In this document: one piece after another, positions 5,483 to 6,231 of the stretch
How the letters are laid out: every line of letters starts with the position of its first letter
Numbering within the stretch: position 1 is the first letter of the stretch
Assembly: GCA_020438525.1 (NCBI GenBank)
Contig: JAGQUL010000226.1
Location: 1-6,231 of the forward strand
Origin: Thermoleophilia bacterium
Lineage (GTDB): Bacteria > Actinomycetota > Thermoleophilia > Gaiellales > SKUG01
Direction: 5' to 3'
DNA: 6,231 nucleotides
Notes under the pieces: generated by a model
Told to the model about the DNA's origin: nothing
Database searches by the model: none
Seen by the model: the letters and a program-made list of their open reading frames with translations, nothing else
Position numbers and translations under genes: made by a program

Positions 5483-6181
5483 GTGACGACAGTCCACTCG
5501 CTCGGATCGAAGCTCCTCGCCGAGTTCATCGGTACGTTCTTCCTGATCGCCGCCGGCCTCGGCGTGTTTCTCAACACCGGCGACCTGCTGGCCACGGCAT
5601 TCGCGCATGGGCTTGCGATCGCGATCGGCGTGACCGCGATCGGGCACGTGAGCGGGGGTCACCTCAATCCGGCCGTGACGAGCGCGATGCTCGTGTTCAG
5701 GCAGATCTCGCTCGTCGAAGCGATCGCGTACGTCGTCGCCCAGTTGTCGGGTGCCTACGTCGCCGCGCTGTGCATCATGTGGGGGTGGGACACCGACGGC
5801 AGCGGCCTGACTGGCGCGACTCCGGCGCTCGCCGCCGGCCTCGGCGTCGGCAACGGCATCCTGCTCGAGCTGATCGCGACGTTCCTGCTCGTGTGGACCG
5901 TGTTCGCTGTCGCGGTCGATCGAGACGGTGCGTTCTTCAAGGTCGCCGGGCTGCCGATCGGGTTCGCCGTGACGACCGGCATCCTCATGATCGGCGGCGC
6001 GACCGGCGCAGCGCTCAACCCCGCCCGCTGGTTCGGCCCGGCGCTGCTGACCGGCACGTGGAACGACGCGGTCGTGTGGATCGTCGGTCCGATCGCCGGC
6101 GGCATCCTGGCCGGCGCCGCGTACCTGTACGGCGTCAAGCCTCGCCTCGCGGGGGCGGCGGCAGCGCCCGACACGGTCTGA
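5483..6181 (+). CDS. Aquaporin / MIP-family channel with TIP-like selectivity filter
   Basis: This 232-aa integral membrane protein is a passive channel for water and possibly small neutral solutes in the cytoplasmic membrane. Six hydrophobic segments are visible (about 11-30, 35-55, 78-100, 124-145, 154-172 and 196-217). The two half-helices carry NPA boxes: SGGHLNPAVT (57-66, Asn62) and GAALNPAR (175-182, Asn179). By spacing from the NPA boxes relative to E. coli AqpZ (Phe43, His174, Thr183, Arg189), the aromatic/arginine filter is His42, Ile167, Ala176, Arg182. This differs from AqpZ and from GlpF and matches the pattern of several plant tonoplast intrinsic proteins, which pass water and sometimes ammonia, urea or hydrogen peroxide. 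The run NPARWFGPALL after the second NPA has Trp183 where many aquaporins have Ser. The length equals AqpZ almost exactly. The GTG start is set by AGGAGG 5 nt upstream. It follows the SulP gene and is probably in its operon; a TAGGCT at 5401-5406 is too weak to call a separate promoter. Confidence 0.95.
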   Translation: MTTVHSLGSKLLAEFIGTFFLIAAGLGVFLNTGDLLATAFAHGLAIAIGVTAIGHVSGGHLNPAVTSAMLVFRQISLVEAIAYVVAQLSGAYVAALCIMWGWDTDGSGLTGATPALAAGLGVGNGILLELIATFLLVWTVFAVAVDRDGAFFKVAGLPIGFAVTTGILMIGGATGAALNPARWFGPALLTGTWNDAVVWIVGPIAGGILAGAAYLYGVKPRLAGAAAAPDTV

Positions 6182-6231
6182 CGCACCCGTCGCCGACGAC
6201 CATCGAGACCTCGCGGGTCCGGCTCGAGTTC
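6182..6231. other. Trailing 50 bp without a callable feature
   Basis: After the aquaporin stop there is no T-rich terminator. A small dyad GACC-tcgcg-GGTC (6207-6219) is present. The plus-frame ending in TIETSRVRLEF reads plausibly but has no ATG or GTG start inside the window. No gene can be called on either strand. Confidence 0.5.

Noticed and set aside
3872..5662. A 596-codon open frame on the minus strand opposite the SulP gene
   Set aside because: The product is almost entirely Arg, Asp, Glu, His and Gly in low-complexity runs. It mirrors third-position GC bias of the SulP gene and has no ribosome-binding site.
5755..6186. A 143-codon minus-strand open frame opposite the aquaporin
   Set aside because: It is antisense to a complete MIP channel, has an Ala/Pro/Ser-rich composition and no recognisable domain.
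6196..6231. Possible beginning of another plus-strand gene reading TIETSRVRLEF
   Set aside because: No ATG, GTG or TTG start and no ribosome-binding site precede it in that frame within the window, and too little sequence remains to judge.

Overview
The window is GC-rich, with GC-biased third codon positions, long spurious antisense reading frames and a GTG start. This suggests a high-GC bacterium, most plausibly an actinobacterial lineage; that is inference from composition and gene types, and no taxonomic marker is present. No RNA gene, CRISPR array, insertion sequence or integrase is visible.

Layout. (1) Positions 1-132 hold the last 43 codons of an unidentified plus-strand gene cut off by the window edge. 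(2) A 93-bp AT-richer gap carries a candidate sigma70-type promoter, a candidate operator and a perfect inverted repeat, leading into a TetR/AcrR-family repressor (226-837). (3) Convergent with it and only 36 bp away, on the minus strand, is a complete 814-aa stand-alone RecD2-type DNA helicase (874-3318) with all main SF1B motifs intact. (4) A 550-bp gap (3319-3868) between the divergent recD2 and SulP genes has no credible gene. It does contain several short repeats and one possible ECF-type promoter. (5) A SulP-family anion transporter with a C-terminal STAS domain (start chosen at 3869, 501 aa) is followed after 108 bp by (6) an aquaporin/MIP channel (GTG start at 5483, 232 aa). The 108-bp spacer can fold into three successive hairpins, the last one close to the Shine-Dalgarno sequence of the aquaporin. 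(7) The last 50 bp hold no gene that can be called.

The transporter and the channel are likely co-transcribed and act in the cytoplasmic membrane on small anions and on water or small neutral solutes. The helicase acts on DNA ends or forks in the cytoplasm and has no evident functional tie to them. The TetR protein probably controls itself and perhaps a gene outside the window. The most distinctive feature is the predicted selectivity filter of the aquaporin (His-Ile-Ala-Arg), which resembles plant tonoplast intrinsic proteins rather than AqpZ or GlpF. No previously undescribed multi-gene system could be supported; the genes look mostly like ordinary chromosomal content.
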